64,000 bases of DNA from Mariniflexile maritimum (GCF_009746565.1 NZ_WRPN01000004.1:1-64000), one strand, 5' to 3'; positions 43,818-53,842 are shown, counted from the first letter of the stretch. Notes: generated by a model not told the origin, from the sequence alone. Translations and numbers: made by a program.

Positions 43818-44177
43818 AATAGTTTTTTTTTTGAAACCAAAGATTAATTTTTCATAAAAACGATGAACAACAACGACTTAAATCCTAAATTAACTTATTG
43901 TGTGATAGGAAAGTGTCGATTTTAACTTTCAAACCAAATTTTAAACGCTGAACCGGTTTTGTTTTTATGAGGTTTTGGCGCGCTCTATTTTATTTGAATT
44001 AAAATTTTTGGATATGAATCTATTTTTGAAGACAGCCCTAAAGTCCCCTCTAGCGGGCAATATAAACTTTGGGAGATAGTTAGGAGGTAGGAAGGTATTC
44101 GACTGCGCTGAGATTCACAAGAAGTTTGAAGTTTATTGGGTTTTGGGTGCTGTGATGAAGCTTTCAAAAGAAATTAG

Positions 44178-44191
44178 GTTAATCGATTACA
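44178..44191. promoter_or_regulatory. Second LacI-type operator, upstream of PL9 gene
   Basis: GTTAATCGATTACA shares AATCGATTACA with the site before the PL1 gene and approximates the palindrome TGTAATCGATTACA with central CG. It lies about 22 bases upstream of the probable -33 element of the PL9 promoter. Confidence 0.55.
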
Positions 44192-44212
44192 AAAAAAGCC
44201 TTCATTATTAAA

Positions 44213-44239
44213 TTTGTGTTTATTAAGTATCTATATTTG
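44213..44239 (+). promoter_or_regulatory. Promoter of PL9 gene
   Basis: TTTG (44213-44216) and TATATTTG (44232-44239) with a 15-base spacer, slightly short. The -7 box is a perfect TAnnTTTG match and lies 22 bases before the ATG. Confidence 0.55.
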
Positions 44240-44261
44240 TAAAAAAATAAAATAAATTCCC

Positions 44262-45716
44262 ATGAAAAAGCTACTGTTCTCCCTCGTTTTTTTCCATTGT
44301 ATGCTCGGTTTTGGTCAAATTACCGTCAATACGCCCCAACAGCTTGTAAGTGCCTTGGCAACAGTAAACGCCGGAGGGACTATTTATATTAAAGAAGGAG
44401 TTTATGTTTTCAATGCAAAAATCACTATCTCAAAAAGTGGCACCTCTTCCAATTTAATTTCATTACTGCCGCATCCCGATAATGTAGGGCGAGCCAAATT
44501 GGATTTTTCATCTATGGCCGAAAATTCAGCAAACCAAGGCGTGGTACTTAACGGCAGTTATTGGCACATTAAGGGCATTGATATTTTTGATGCGGGCGAT
44601 AACGGCATGCAAATAAAAGGAAGCAATAACCTGATTGAATTTTGTACTTTTTCAGAATGTTCAGATTCTGGTTTGCAAATAGATAACGGTGGTGCAAACA
44701 ATCTGATTTTAAATTGCGATGCTTTTTTTAATGCCGATTCCACCAAGGAAAATGCCGATGGCTTTGCCTGTAAATTAACTGCGGGAACCGGTAATAAATT
44801 TATTGGTTGTCGAGCATGGCAAAATCTTGACGATGGTTGGGATGGTTACCTAAGGGGCACCGATAATATTACCACCACGTATGAAAATTGTTGGGCCTTT
44901 AAAAATGGCTATTTAAAAAATGGCACTGTAAGCGGCGGTGATGGTAATGGCTTTAAAACGGGCGGTAGCGATGATAAGTTGCTGAAGCATAATGCAATCT
45001 ATAAAAATTGCATAGCTGCTGGCAACGGTTTCGATGGTTTCGACCATAATAGTAACCGGGGCGATGTTACGCTTTATAATTGTTCTGCTTATGGTAACGG
45101 CAGAAATATCAATTTTGGAAGCACCAATATTGCCAATTCTCTCACTATTAAAAATACGGTTTCCTTTGGGGGTGTTTCGGGTGGTGATAGTTATTCGGCC
45201 ACCACTACAAACATAACCAATAATAGTTGGCAAAACGGACTGGTGGCCAATGCAGCCGATTTTGTTAGTTTGGATATGAATTTGTTAACAAGTCCAAGAA
45301 AGGCAGATGGCAGTTTGCCAGATATCGATTTTTTAAAACTTGTTCCGGGAAGTGATTTAATTGACAAGGGAATTAACGTAGGCCTTCCATTTAATGGTGC
45401 AGCACCCGATTTGGGATATTTGGAAACCGCAACTTTAGGTATAAACGGTTTTGGTGTTCTTGAAGGTACATTTAATTATCCCAACCCGTTTTCAACCGAA
45501 ACAACTGTTGTGTTTCACACCAAACAAACAGCAACATTGCAACTCTCGCTATACAGCATAACAGGCAAAAAAATAGTTGACATGGCAGAAAAAACCTTTC
45601 CTGCCGGAAAAAATACCTTCATTTTAAATAGGGATGCATTGCCATCTGGAAATTATCTATTGGTAATAAAAGGGGCCGATAATTTAAAAAACAGTAAAAT
45701 AATTACGGTTAAATAG
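44262..45716 (+). CDS. Secreted PL9 family pectate lyase with T9SS sorting domain
   Basis: A 484-residue exported enzyme: signal peptide 1-19, right-handed parallel beta-helix (about 20-395), T9SS type A sorting domain (about 405-484, FNYPNPFSTETTV). Acidic residues D166 (ENADGF), D190, D191 and D194 (NLDDGWD) have exactly the spacing of the Ca2+ ligands of Pel9A (D209, D233, D234, D237), and K232 in GNGFKTGG is the likely catalytic base. PL9 enzymes cleave polygalacturonate or rhamnogalacturonan. Complements the divergent PL1 enzyme and supports a pectin-directed locus. Confidence 0.92.
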   Translation: MKKLLFSLVFFHCMLGFGQITVNTPQQLVSALATVNAGGTIYIKEGVYVFNAKITISKSGTSSNLISLLPHPDNVGRAKLDFSSMAENSANQGVVLNGSYWHIKGIDIFDAGDNGMQIKGSNNLIEFCTFSECSDSGLQIDNGGANNLILNCDAFFNADSTKENADGFACKLTAGTGNKFIGCRAWQNLDDGWDGYLRGTDNITTTYENCWAFKNGYLKNGTVSGGDGNGFKTGGSDDKLLKHNAIYKNCIAAGNGFDGFDHNSNRGDVTLYNCSAYGNGRNINFGSTNIANSLTIKNTVSFGGVSGGDSYSATTTNITNNSWQNGLVANAADFVSLDMNLLTSPRKADGSLPDIDFLKLVPGSDLIDKGINVGLPFNGAAPDLGYLETATLGINGFGVLEGTFNYPNPFSTETTVVFHTKQTATLQLSLYSITGKKIVDMAEKTFPAGKNTFILNRDALPSGNYLLVIKGADNLKNSKIITVK

Positions 45717-45821
45717 TATGGAATGTGTTACGTTCTTTAAGATATAACGGTGTTTTCAGCAAAACTATGCTTTAGTTTGTTTTAAGGCGGAAAAACAGAA
45801 AGTTCAGTCTGTAATAAAATA

Positions 45822-45847
45822 CGGAAAAATATTTTTGGATTTTTCCG
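45822..45847. terminator. Hairpin between PL9 gene and apaG
   Basis: CGGAAAAAT pairs with ATTTTTCCG around an eight-base loop in the gap between two converging genes. The flanking T run is weak on both strands, so terminator function is only likely. Confidence 0.45.
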
Positions 45848-45871
45848 TGTAAAAAAAACTCAATAGCAGTG

Positions 45872-46258
45872 TTAATTGATGGCAAAAGGGGCACTTAACT
45901 TAAACGTTGGAATTACAACCCTAAAGTTTTTAGTGGTCGTGAAGTTAACCATATTATAATGCCCTTGCATGGCACCAAAGGGCGATGCCAATAGGCAACC
46001 TGAAGTGTAAGTATGCGATTCGCCCGGTTTTAAAACGGGTTTCTTGCCTACAACACCTTCACCCGATACAATTTCTATGTTGTTAAGGGCATCTAAAATT
46101 TCCCAATGGCGAGCGTTTAGCTGTACCGTGTCTTTACTTTGGTTCTCGATGGTTACGGTATAACCAAAGGCATATTGTATTTTATAGTTTTTATAAAACG
46201 AGCCCTCGTAGGTGGTTACCACCGAAATTTTAATGCCTTGTGTTACTTGTTGTACCAT
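45872..46258 (-). CDS. apaG: ApaG family protein
   Basis: A 128-residue protein of fibronectin-III-like fold. Family hallmarks: VTQGIKISVVTTYEGSF, FGYTVTIENQS, ARHWEILDA, GEGVVGKKPVLKPGESHTYTSG (given in parts) and GAMQGHYNMV. ApaG was linked to Co2+/Mg2+ resistance in Salmonella; its biochemical role is unclear. Start at ATG 46258 (MVQQVTQGIKI) is canonical; six further codons begin with an unlikely TTG. It is downstream of the T9SS plug gene in the same direction (about 106 bases). Confidence 0.93.
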   Translation of the reverse strand: MVQQVTQGIKISVVTTYEGSFYKNYKIQYAFGYTVTIENQSKDTVQLNARHWEILDALNNIEIVSGEGVVGKKPVLKPGESHTYTSGCLLASPFGAMQGHYNMVNFTTTKNFRVVIPTFKLSAPFAIN

Positions 46259-46364
46259 ATAAACCTTGGTGTTCAAATACGATTGAAAGTGCTAAAATAC
46301 AAAATATAAAGGGCAACCCAGATATTTTAACGCTATTGCTTAAAATATTAGCCAAAAAGCCCAA

Positions 46365-47606
46365 TTAGTTCGAGATGTTGATGGAGCTGCCTTCGCCAAC
46401 ACCAATAATGCGGTCGTAGCGTGCGCCCAAATCGCGGTAATAAATAATGGCTTTGTAGTTGTTTTCGGTTTGGTAAAAGTTGCCGCTTATAGCACCTTCG
46501 TCCAAACTTCCGTCGGCATTTACTACCACATACTTGTAGTTGTAAAAACCTTGTTTTAGTAGCATGGAACAGGTTAAAACACGGTATTGCTCATTGTAGG
46601 TAAGTTTCGTGCTTTCATCAATCACATAATTGTTAAAATTGCCATACACATGAATGTTTTTAGTGCTTAAAGCTTCAATGGGCAGTAATGAAAAATGTAT
46701 CCATACATAATCGGCTTCAATATCGGGGTTTTTGGCATCAACTAGTGTGGTTACATAGTTCCCGTTTATATCGGGGTTGTAGGTGTAGGGTTTGCTGGCC
46801 CTTTCAACGTTTGTAAATAAATAATTATGGTAAAGCTCTTGCAAATCAATTGAGCGGATGCCTGTGTTTGCGGCTCGCACATCTTTATTCTCGAAAAAAA
46901 GGTATTCGTTGCCACCCCAAAAACTAGACTCTGCATTGTATTTGTAAATAAGCTGATTGCCAATAGTATATTGGGGTTTTAGGTTTGAAATGGCCGTGTT
47001 TAGGTTGTTGTTTTGAACAATAACGGCCCTTACCGTGTTGGTAGGGTTGTTTATTTGAAGGTTGTTGGAAGTAACAATAAGTTCAATGTTCTGTTTTTCT
47101 TCAATGTACTTGATGTCGCGCGAACGCTTTACGGCAAGCCCAACGGCAGCAATGGCTTCGTAAACCATAAATTTTCTGGAAAACACCAGTTCATCATCAC
47201 TATTGAAAATGCTTAACAGGTAATTGCCCGATACTTTTAGCCTACGGGTCTGGTCGTTTGGTACGGTTAATTGGTAATGCGAATAGATTTGATAAGTATT
47301 GAACGAGTTTTCGTAATCGCGAATGCGTTGGTTGTCAAAACCATCCATAAATTCCGATTTGGCCAGAACCGAAGGTGTCCAGTCAAAATTAAAATGGTCA
47401 ATTTTATAATAGTAGTTGGCTTCATTTCCGTTAAGGACATCAAATTCCAAAACCAGTTGTTCGCCCAGTCTTATAATAGGCAGTTGTGTTTCGGGGGTGT
47501 TGCCTTTAAATTGGATGGTTTTTATATAATTTGGCGGTGCTAGTTCGTTAACTTGTGAGAGGCATATTAAAGGGAATATGCAAAATAAAACAACAGATTT
47601 AAGCAT
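46365..47606 (-). CDS. Type IX secretion system plug protein (DUF5103)
   Basis: A 413-residue exported protein (signal peptide about 1-17, ending ICLSQ). The YYYKIDHFNFDWTPS, FMDGFDNQRIRDYENS and YFFLAP-like strands match the DUF5103 family, described as the plug that closes the SprA translocon of the T9SS. The protein is all-beta with two tandem domains. Its presence agrees with at least three T9SS cargo proteins in this window (PL1, PL9 and the 56.3 kb protein). Divergent from nqrA. Confidence 0.85.
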   Translation of the reverse strand: MLKSVVLFCIFPLICLSQVNELAPPNYIKTIQFKGNTPETQLPIIRLGEQLVLEFDVLNGNEANYYYKIDHFNFDWTPSVLAKSEFMDGFDNQRIRDYENSFNTYQIYSHYQLTVPNDQTRRLKVSGNYLLSIFNSDDELVFSRKFMVYEAIAAVGLAVKRSRDIKYIEEKQNIELIVTSNNLQINNPTNTVRAVIVQNNNLNTAISNLKPQYTIGNQLIYKYNAESSFWGGNEYLFFENKDVRAANTGIRSIDLQELYHNYLFTNVERASKPYTYNPDINGNYVTTLVDAKNPDIEADYVWIHFSLLPIEALSTKNIHVYGNFNNYVIDESTKLTYNEQYRVLTCSMLLKQGFYNYKYVVVNADGSLDEGAISGNFYQTENNYKAIIYYRDLGARYDRIIGVGEGSSINISN

Positions 47607-47729
47607 GGGAAGTGGCTTTTTAGTAATTGATTTTTTGTAAATATAATCAAATTTAATGCCTAACTATGATATTCGGTTTTCACAAATAAATTTCTAGTTA
47701 AAAGTTATGTAAACTGTATTTTAAATTTG

Positions 47730-47737
47730 TACTTTTG
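47730..47737 (+). promoter_or_regulatory. -7 element of nqr operon
   Basis: TACTTTTG matches TAnnTTTG and lies 38 bases before ATG 47775. It overlaps a spurious TTG start at 47727, supporting the downstream start of nqrA. Confidence 0.6.
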
Positions 47738-47774
47738 CCCCGATTTTTTGACAACTAAATTCAAAATGTATAAT

Positions 47775-49130
47775 ATGTCAAACGACATTCATATTAAAAA
47801 AGGTCTGGACATTAAACTTAAAGGTGCCGCTGAAAAAACCTTGGAAAAGGCCGTATTAAGCAACTTTTACACGTTAATCCCTGAAGATTTTCATGGCGTT
47901 ATCCCGAAATTAATTTCTAAAGTTGGATCTAAAGTAAAAGCAGGAGAACCTGTTTTTTATGATAAATCCAACGAAAGCGTAAAGTTTGTTTCGCCAGTTG
48001 CTGGTGAAATTATTGAAATTGCCCGTGGAGAAAAACGCAGAATATTATCTATTAAATTGCAAGCAAGCAGCGAACAAACCTATCATGATTATGGTGTGTT
48101 TGATTTCAATGCCGCAAAACCAGAGGCTATTAAGGCCCATTTATTGGCAGCAGGTTGTTGGCCGTTTGTAAAACAACGCCCCTACGACGTGATTGCCAAC
48201 CCTGATAGAACCCCTAAGGGTATTTTTATCTCAGGTTATGCAAGTGCACCTTTAGCAGCCGATTTGGATTTTACCCTACAAGGTAAAGAAGCGGCATTGC
48301 AAGCAGCCGTTACGGTATTGGGCAAGCTTACTACCGGCAAAGTGCATGTATCGGTGGGCGTAAATTCCAATTCGCCATTGGCTGGGTTATCGGGCATTGC
48401 CTTGCACAAAGTTTCAGGGCCGCACCCTTCGGGCAATGTAGGTACGTTAATTAATAAAATTGATCCAGTAAATAAAGGCGAAGTAGTTTGGACGGTTGCC
48501 GCCCAAGATTTGGTAATTATTGGAGAACTGTTGCTAACAGGTAAGTTCAATGCAGAACGGGTTGTGGCCTTGGTAGGGTCTTCCGTAGAAAAACCAAGAT
48601 ATTTCACCACAAAAATAGGCAGCGAAATAGCTACTATTATTTACGACCACGGCATCGCTAAAGATGCCCATGTACGCATCATTTCAGGAAATGTTTTAAG
48701 TGGCATTCAAATTCAGCCCAATGGCTATCTGGATTATTATAGCAATACCATAACGGTTATCCCCGAAGGTGATGATTATGAGTTTTTTGGATGGACCAAA
48801 CCGGTATTCAACAAAATTTCCATATCGCGTGCCTTAACGTTTTCGTGGTTAAACCCTGGTAAAAAATACGACCTGAACACCAATACTAATGGTGAACATC
48901 GCGCATTTGTGGTAACTGGTGGTTATGAAGAGGTGTTTCCTTTAGATATGTATCCGTTACAAATTTTAAAATCGTGTTTGTACAAAGATTTGGATGAAAT
49001 GGAACTTTTGGGGATGTACGAAGTGGCTCCCGAAGATTTTGCTTTAACCGAATTTGTTTGTGTTTCTAAACAACCACACCAAAAAATAATTAGACAAGGT
49101 TTAGACTTAATGCTTAAAGAGATAGGATAA
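47775..49130 (+). CDS. nqrA: Na+-translocating NADH:quinone reductase subunit A
   Basis: A 451-residue cytosolic-side subunit of the Na+-pumping NADH dehydrogenase. The start MSNDIHIKKGLDIKLKG and the internal GYASAPLAADLDF and YEEVFPLDMYP segments are typical NqrA. The ATG at 47766 is an alternative. First gene of a complete, tightly packed nqrABCDEF operon; its stop TAA shares bases with the nqrB ATG (TAATG). Confidence 0.95.
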   Translation: MSNDIHIKKGLDIKLKGAAEKTLEKAVLSNFYTLIPEDFHGVIPKLISKVGSKVKAGEPVFYDKSNESVKFVSPVAGEIIEIARGEKRRILSIKLQASSEQTYHDYGVFDFNAAKPEAIKAHLLAAGCWPFVKQRPYDVIANPDRTPKGIFISGYASAPLAADLDFTLQGKEAALQAAVTVLGKLTTGKVHVSVGVNSNSPLAGLSGIALHKVSGPHPSGNVGTLINKIDPVNKGEVVWTVAAQDLVIIGELLLTGKFNAERVVALVGSSVEKPRYFTTKIGSEIATIIYDHGIAKDAHVRIISGNVLSGIQIQPNGYLDYYSNTITVIPEGDDYEFFGWTKPVFNKISISRALTFSWLNPGKKYDLNTNTNGEHRAFVVTGGYEEVFPLDMYPLQILKSCLYKDLDEMELLGMYEVAPEDFALTEFVCVSKQPHQKIIRQGLDLMLKEIG

Positions 49131-50356
49131 TGGGTTTAAAAAATAATTTACACAAATTAAAATTAAAGTATAAGGGCACTAAAATGGAGCCTGCGTTTAA
49201 CGCAATACATACTTTTTTATACATGCCAAATGATACCACCCACGGTGGAACCCATATTAAGGCGGCCGATGATTTGAAACGTACCATGAACACCGTTATT
49301 ATGGCCATGATACCGTGTTTGATCTTTGGAATGTTCAATGCAGGATATCAACATAATTTAGCAACCGGCGATATTCAAGCCGTAGCGGGAAGCTTCTTTA
49401 GTTCTGGATTCTGGAACTTGGACAACTTTTTAATTGGTTTCTGGAAAATCATTCCATTAGTTATTGTATCTTATGGCGTAGGTTTGGGAATTGAATTCTT
49501 ATTTGCCATCATAAAAAAGCACGAGGTTGAAGAAGGCTATCTGGTAACAGGGATGTTAGTGCCGCTTATTGTGCCTATCGACATTCCTTTATGGATGTTG
49601 GCCGTAGCGGTAGCATTTGGGGTCGTAATAGGAAAAGAAGTGTTTGGTGGAACAGGAATGAATATTCTAAACCCAGCACTAACCATCAGGGCCTTTTTGT
49701 TCTTCGCCTACCCAACGTGGATGAGTGGTGATAAGGTATGGGTTGAAGGTGCTGTTGAAAGAACACGCGAAATCGCTGCAGGAGCCAACCTTGATGCTAT
49801 TTCTGGAGAAACTATCCTAGGAAGTCTGGCCCAAGGAAAACAAGTCGCTTTTTCAACATGGGATATGTTTATGGGCTTTATTCCCGGTTCTGTGGGCGAA
49901 ACCTCAACGATTTTAATTTTGTTGGGAGGTTTGTTCTTAATATTTACAAAAATAGGTAGCTGGCGCATTATGTTGTCCTCGGTTTTAGGGGCTATTACCA
50001 TGGGGCTTATATTCAACCAAATTGTTGATGCTGGCATTATTGCCCAAGGCAGTAAGTTTTACGGACTAATGAGCACCCCTTTTTGGGAACATCTCATCAT
50101 TGGTGGTTTTGCTTTTGGGGTGGTATTTATGGCTACCGATCCGGTAACGGCATCACAAACCAATAAAGGAAAATGGTATTACGGGTTTTTTGTTGGGTTT
50201 ATATCCATACTAATCCGCGTGTTTAACCCAGCATATCCAGAGGGCGTTATGTTGGCCATTTTATTAATGAACGTGTTTGCGCCAACCATCGACCATTATG
50301 TGGTTCAGGGGAACATCAAACAAAGAAAAAAACGTCTAAAAGCAAAAATTGCATAA
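49130..50356 (+). CDS. nqrB: Na+-translocating NADH:quinone reductase subunit B
   Basis: A 408-residue membrane subunit with about ten helices. It begins with the THGGTHIKAADDLKRTMN region and contains FGGTGMNILNPAL and MATDPVTASQTNKGKW, all family hallmarks. NqrB carries a covalent FMN on a Thr in an SGAT-type motif; here the site reads SGET with T228, an A-to-E change within the motif, while the preceding Asp (D222) is kept. A riboflavin site is also expected from the family. Two bases separate it from nqrC. Confidence 0.95.
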   Translation: MGLKNNLHKLKLKYKGTKMEPAFNAIHTFLYMPNDTTHGGTHIKAADDLKRTMNTVIMAMIPCLIFGMFNAGYQHNLATGDIQAVAGSFFSSGFWNLDNFLIGFWKIIPLVIVSYGVGLGIEFLFAIIKKHEVEEGYLVTGMLVPLIVPIDIPLWMLAVAVAFGVVIGKEVFGGTGMNILNPALTIRAFLFFAYPTWMSGDKVWVEGAVERTREIAAGANLDAISGETILGSLAQGKQVAFSTWDMFMGFIPGSVGETSTILILLGGLFLIFTKIGSWRIMLSSVLGAITMGLIFNQIVDAGIIAQGSKFYGLMSTPFWEHLIIGGFAFGVVFMATDPVTASQTNKGKWYYGFFVGFISILIRVFNPAYPEGVMLAILLMNVFAPTIDHYVVQGNIKQRKKRLKAKIA

Positions 50357-50358
50357 CG

Positions 50359-51105
50359 ATGGAAAATAAAACAGATAAAAATTCATACACCATAATCTTT
50401 GCTATCATTCTGGTAGTATTCGTAGGTGCCGTATTGGCGTATGCAGCAGAGTCTTTAAAGCCCAAAATTACCGAGAATAAACGTTTGGAAATTCAGCAGA
50501 ATATCCTATATGCCATGGGTGTTAATGAAAATAATGAAGGAAGCGTAAACTTTGTTTCAACCGATAAAGTAGCTGGGGAATTTTCAAAATACATAAAAAA
50601 GCAATTGGTAATTGAAGGCGATAAAGCAACTGAAGACGATCATGCCTATTTAATTGATTTGAAGAAAGAAGAAGCAAAAGCTGCAAAGCCAAATTATATT
50701 AGAAAATTGCCTCTTTTTATTGGCGAAAAGGACGGAAAAACCTTTTACATTATCCCCATGCGCGGAAAAGGGCTCTGGGATGCTATCTGGGGCTATGTTT
50801 CGCTGGATAAAGATTTAATTGTTGAAGGTGTTTATTTTGACCATAAAGGGGAAACTCCTGGCTTGGGTGCAAACATCAATCAACGATTTTTCATGGACGA
50901 TTTCCAGGGTGAGGAAATTATGAATGGCGATACTTTTGTAGGCATAACAGTTGCCAAAGGAAACAACGACCCAACAAACATTACCAAAGACGACCACGAA
51001 GTGGATGCTCTTGCAGGTGCCACTATTACAGGAACCGGTGTTACGGCCATGATAAAGAAAGATTTGAGCATGTACATTCCGTACCTAAAAACCTTAAAAA
51101 ATTAG
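50359..51105 (+). CDS. nqrC: Na+-translocating NADH:quinone reductase subunit C
   Basis: A 248-residue subunit with one N-terminal membrane helix (about 10-31) and a periplasmic FMN-binding domain. The flavinylation site is T222 in AGATITG, matching the SGAT consensus recognised by ApbE flavin transferase; no apbE lies in this window. GLWDAIWGYV and HKGETPGLG are further NqrC/RnfG signatures. Confidence 0.95.
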   Translation: MENKTDKNSYTIIFAIILVVFVGAVLAYAAESLKPKITENKRLEIQQNILYAMGVNENNEGSVNFVSTDKVAGEFSKYIKKQLVIEGDKATEDDHAYLIDLKKEEAKAAKPNYIRKLPLFIGEKDGKTFYIIPMRGKGLWDAIWGYVSLDKDLIVEGVYFDHKGETPGLGANINQRFFMDDFQGEEIMNGDTFVGITVAKGNNDPTNITKDDHEVDALAGATITGTGVTAMIKKDLSMYIPYLKTLKN

Positions 51106-51108
51106 ATT

Positions 51109-51753
51109 ATGGGACTATTGTCGAAAAAAGATAGCAGGTTAATATTAGATCCATTAGCCGATAACAACCCAATTACAATTCAAGTTTTGGGTATTTGTTC
51201 CGCATTAGCAATTACTGCGCAATTACAGGCCGCTATCGTGATGGCTATTTCGGTAACTGCGGTAGTAGCCATTGGTAATGTGGTTATTTCATTAATGCGA
51301 AATGTCATTCCTTCTAAAATAAGGATTATTGTGCAATTGGTTGTAGTTGCTGTATTGGTAATTATTGTCGATTTAATTTTAAAGGCTTACTCGTATGAAC
51401 TAAGTAAAACCCTATCGGTATTCGTTGGTCTAATTATAACCAACTGTATCATCATGGGGCGTTTTGAAGCTTTCGCATTGGCAAATGGGCCTTGGCGCTC
51501 GTTTTTGGATGGTATTGGCAATGGCGCTGGTTATGGATTAATACTTGTTATTGTAGGTTTTTTCAGGGAATTATTTGGCTCAGGAACCTTATTAGGCTTT
51601 AAAGTATTGGGCGACCCCATTGAAAAAACAGGCCTGTATGCTTTTGGTTATGAAAACAACGGCTTTATGCTGTTATCGCCCATGGCATTAATAGTTGTAG
51701 GTATCATTATTTGGGTACAACGCAGCAGAAATAAAGCGTTAATAGAAGATTAA
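51109..51753 (+). CDS. nqrD: Na+-translocating NADH:quinone reductase subunit D
   Basis: A 214-residue six-helix membrane subunit paired with NqrE. The segment TNCIIMGRFEAFA carries the conserved Cys of the NqrD/NqrE intramembrane iron centre, and the NPITIQVLGICSALAI start carries its second Cys. It begins three bases after nqrC. Confidence 0.95.
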   Translation: MGLLSKKDSRLILDPLADNNPITIQVLGICSALAITAQLQAAIVMAISVTAVVAIGNVVISLMRNVIPSKIRIIVQLVVVAVLVIIVDLILKAYSYELSKTLSVFVGLIITNCIIMGRFEAFALANGPWRSFLDGIGNGAGYGLILVIVGFFRELFGSGTLLGFKVLGDPIEKTGLYAFGYENNGFMLLSPMALIVVGIIIWVQRSRNKALIED

Positions 51754-51783
51754 TAATAATTCAGAATTTATAATTAAGAAAAA

Positions 51784-52533
51784 ATGGAACATTTAGAATT
51801 ATTTTTAAAATCGATATTTATAGATAATATGGTTTTTGCCACGTTTTTAGGAATGTGCTCTTACCTTGCGGTATCTAAAAAAGTAACTACGGCGGTTGGT
51901 CTTGGTGCAGCGGTTATATTCGTTATGCTCATTACCGTACCCTTAAACTGGCTGTTGGACCATTATTTATTGCAACCGGGCGCTTTGGCATGGTTGGGTG
52001 AAGACTATGCCGACTATGATTTAAGCTTCCTGTCGTTCATTATGTTTATCGCTACCATTGCAACGATGGTTCAGTTGGTTGAGATTGTTGTTGAAAAATT
52101 TTCTCCATCTCTCTACAATTCCCTTGGTATTTTCTTGCCGCTTATCGCCGTAAACTGTGCCATTTTAGGAGGGTCGTTGTTTATGCAATCACGCGAAATC
52201 CCAACATTAGGTTTAGCTACCGTATATGGCGTTGGTTCAGGAATTGGTTGGTTTTTGGCTATCCTTGCCATTGCTGCCATTCGTGAGAAAATACGATATT
52301 CCAATGTGCCACCAGCGTTAAGAGGTTTAGGCATCACTTTTATCATTACAGGATTAATGGCCATTGGTTTTATGAGTTTTGGCGGTATGTTAACCGGTGG
52401 TGATGAAGGCGGAAAAAAGGCGGAAAAAACAATATCCGTTGAAAAAAATAATTCTCAGCCTAGCACAATAGGAAACTCCGAAGCACCAAAAAAAGAAAAA
52501 GTGATAGCTAGCAACATAAAAGTAAATGAGTAA
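51784..52533 (+). CDS. nqrE: Na+-translocating NADH:quinone reductase subunit E (with extended tail)
   Basis: Homologous to NqrD; the first 200 residues hold six helices and the paired Cys of the iron centre ([11 protein letters not shown] and VNCAILGGS). Unusually the protein is 249 residues long: after the last helix a hydrophilic tail of about 45 residues rich in Lys, Glu and Ser ([11 protein letters not shown] to the end) follows, where most NqrE proteins stop near 200. The tail's coding DNA overlaps the nqrF start by eight bases. Confidence 0.93.
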   Translation: MEHLELFLKSIFIDNMVFATFLGMCSYLAVSKKVTTAVGLGAAVIFVMLITVPLNWLLDHYLLQPGALAWLGEDYADYDLSFLSFIMFIATIATMVQLVEIVVEKFSPSLYNSLGIFLPLIAVNCAILGGSLFMQSREIPTLGLATVYGVGSGIGWFLAILAIAAIREKIRYSNVPPALRGLGITFIITGLMAIGFMSFGGMLTGGDEGGKKAEKTISVEKNNSQPSTIGNSEAPKKEKVIASNIKVNE

Positions 52534-53842
52534 TATGATTTTAGCCACAAGTACATTAGGAACGGTAATAGCAACAGTAACGGTTTTTTTAATAATTACC
52601 CTTTTATTGGTTGCCCTGCTTTTGGTAGTAAAGCAAAAATTGTCGCCATCGGGTCCAGTAAAGATTATCATTAACGGCGAAAAAGAAATTCAAGTAGGTT
52701 CTGGAGGAAGTTTATTATCAACTTTAGCCAATCAAAAAATATTTTTGCCCTCGGCATGTGGCGGTGGTGGTACCTGTATTCAATGTGAATGTCACGTACT
52801 TTCAGGAGGTGGTGAAGCACTTCCTACCGAAACCCCTCATTTTACGCGAAGTGAACTACAACATGGCGCACGATTAGCCTGCCAAGTGAAGGTGAAACAA
52901 GACATGAACATTACCATTCCAGAAGAAGTTTTCGGAATAAAAAAATGGGAAGCTACCGTAGTGCGCAACTACAACGTGGCATCCTTTATTAAAGAATTTG
53001 TTGTTGAAATCCCTGAAGATATGGGCTACAAAGCTGGAGGATACATTCAAATTGAAATACCTCCTTGCGTTGTAAACTATGCCGATATTGATATTACAGC
53101 ACATCCGGAAGAACACGAAACCCCCGATAAATTTAAGGCAGAATGGGACAAGTTCGGGTTATGGTCACTAACCATGAAAAATAGCGAAACCGTTGAACGC
53201 GCTTACTCAATGGCCTCATATCCGGCCGAAGGACGAGAAATTATGTTAAACGTTCGCATCGCAACCCCACCATGGGATCGTGCTAAAAACGGTTGGATGG
53301 ACGTAAACCCCGGTATTGCATCATCCTACATCTTTAATCAGAAAAAAGGCGATAAGGTAACTATTTCAGGGCCTTATGGCGAATTTTTCATCAACGAATC
53401 CGATTCGGAAATGCTTTATGTGGGCGGTGGTGCTGGTATGGCCCCCATGCGTTCGCACTTGTACCATTTGTTCAAAACCTTAAAAACAGGCAGAAAAGTA
53501 ACGTATTGGTATGGCGGTCGTTCTAAACGTGAGTTGTTTTATTTAGAGCACTTTAAAGAGTTGGAAAAAGAGTTTCCAAATTTCAAGTTCTTTTTAGCTT
53601 TATCCGAACCTCTACCTGAAGATAACTGGAAAGTAAAGGCTGATATTGATGCACCCGGTGATGGTTTTGTTGGTTTTATACATAATTGCGTGATAGACAA
53701 TTATTTGAGCAAACACGAAACGCCAGAGGATATTGAATTGTATTTCTGTGGACCACCATTAATGAACAAGGCAGTACAAAAAATGGGTGAGGATTTTGGT
53801 ATCCCAGACGAAAACATCCGTTTTGACGACTTTGGAGGGTAG
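52526..53842 (+). CDS. nqrF: Na+-translocating NADH:quinone reductase subunit F
   Basis: A 438-residue NADH-oxidising subunit: one N-terminal membrane helix (about 10-35), a 2Fe-2S ferredoxin domain with C78-x5-C84-x2-C87 and C119, then an FAD/NADH reductase module with [10 protein letters not shown] (FAD), [15 protein letters not shown] (NAD) and a FDDFGG end. It is the electron entry point of the pump. Last gene of the operon. Confidence 0.96.
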   Translation: MSNMILATSTLGTVIATVTVFLIITLLLVALLLVVKQKLSPSGPVKIIINGEKEIQVGSGGSLLSTLANQKIFLPSACGGGGTCIQCECHVLSGGGEALPTETPHFTRSELQHGARLACQVKVKQDMNITIPEEVFGIKKWEATVVRNYNVASFIKEFVVEIPEDMGYKAGGYIQIEIPPCVVNYADIDITAHPEEHETPDKFKAEWDKFGLWSLTMKNSETVERAYSMASYPAEGREIMLNVRIATPPWDRAKNGWMDVNPGIASSYIFNQKKGDKVTISGPYGEFFINESDSEMLYVGGGAGMAPMRSHLYHLFKTLKTGRKVTYWYGGRSKRELFYLEHFKELEKEFPNFKFFLALSEPLPEDNWKVKADIDAPGDGFVGFIHNCVIDNYLSKHETPEDIELYFCGPPLMNKAVQKMGEDFGIPDENIRFDDFGG

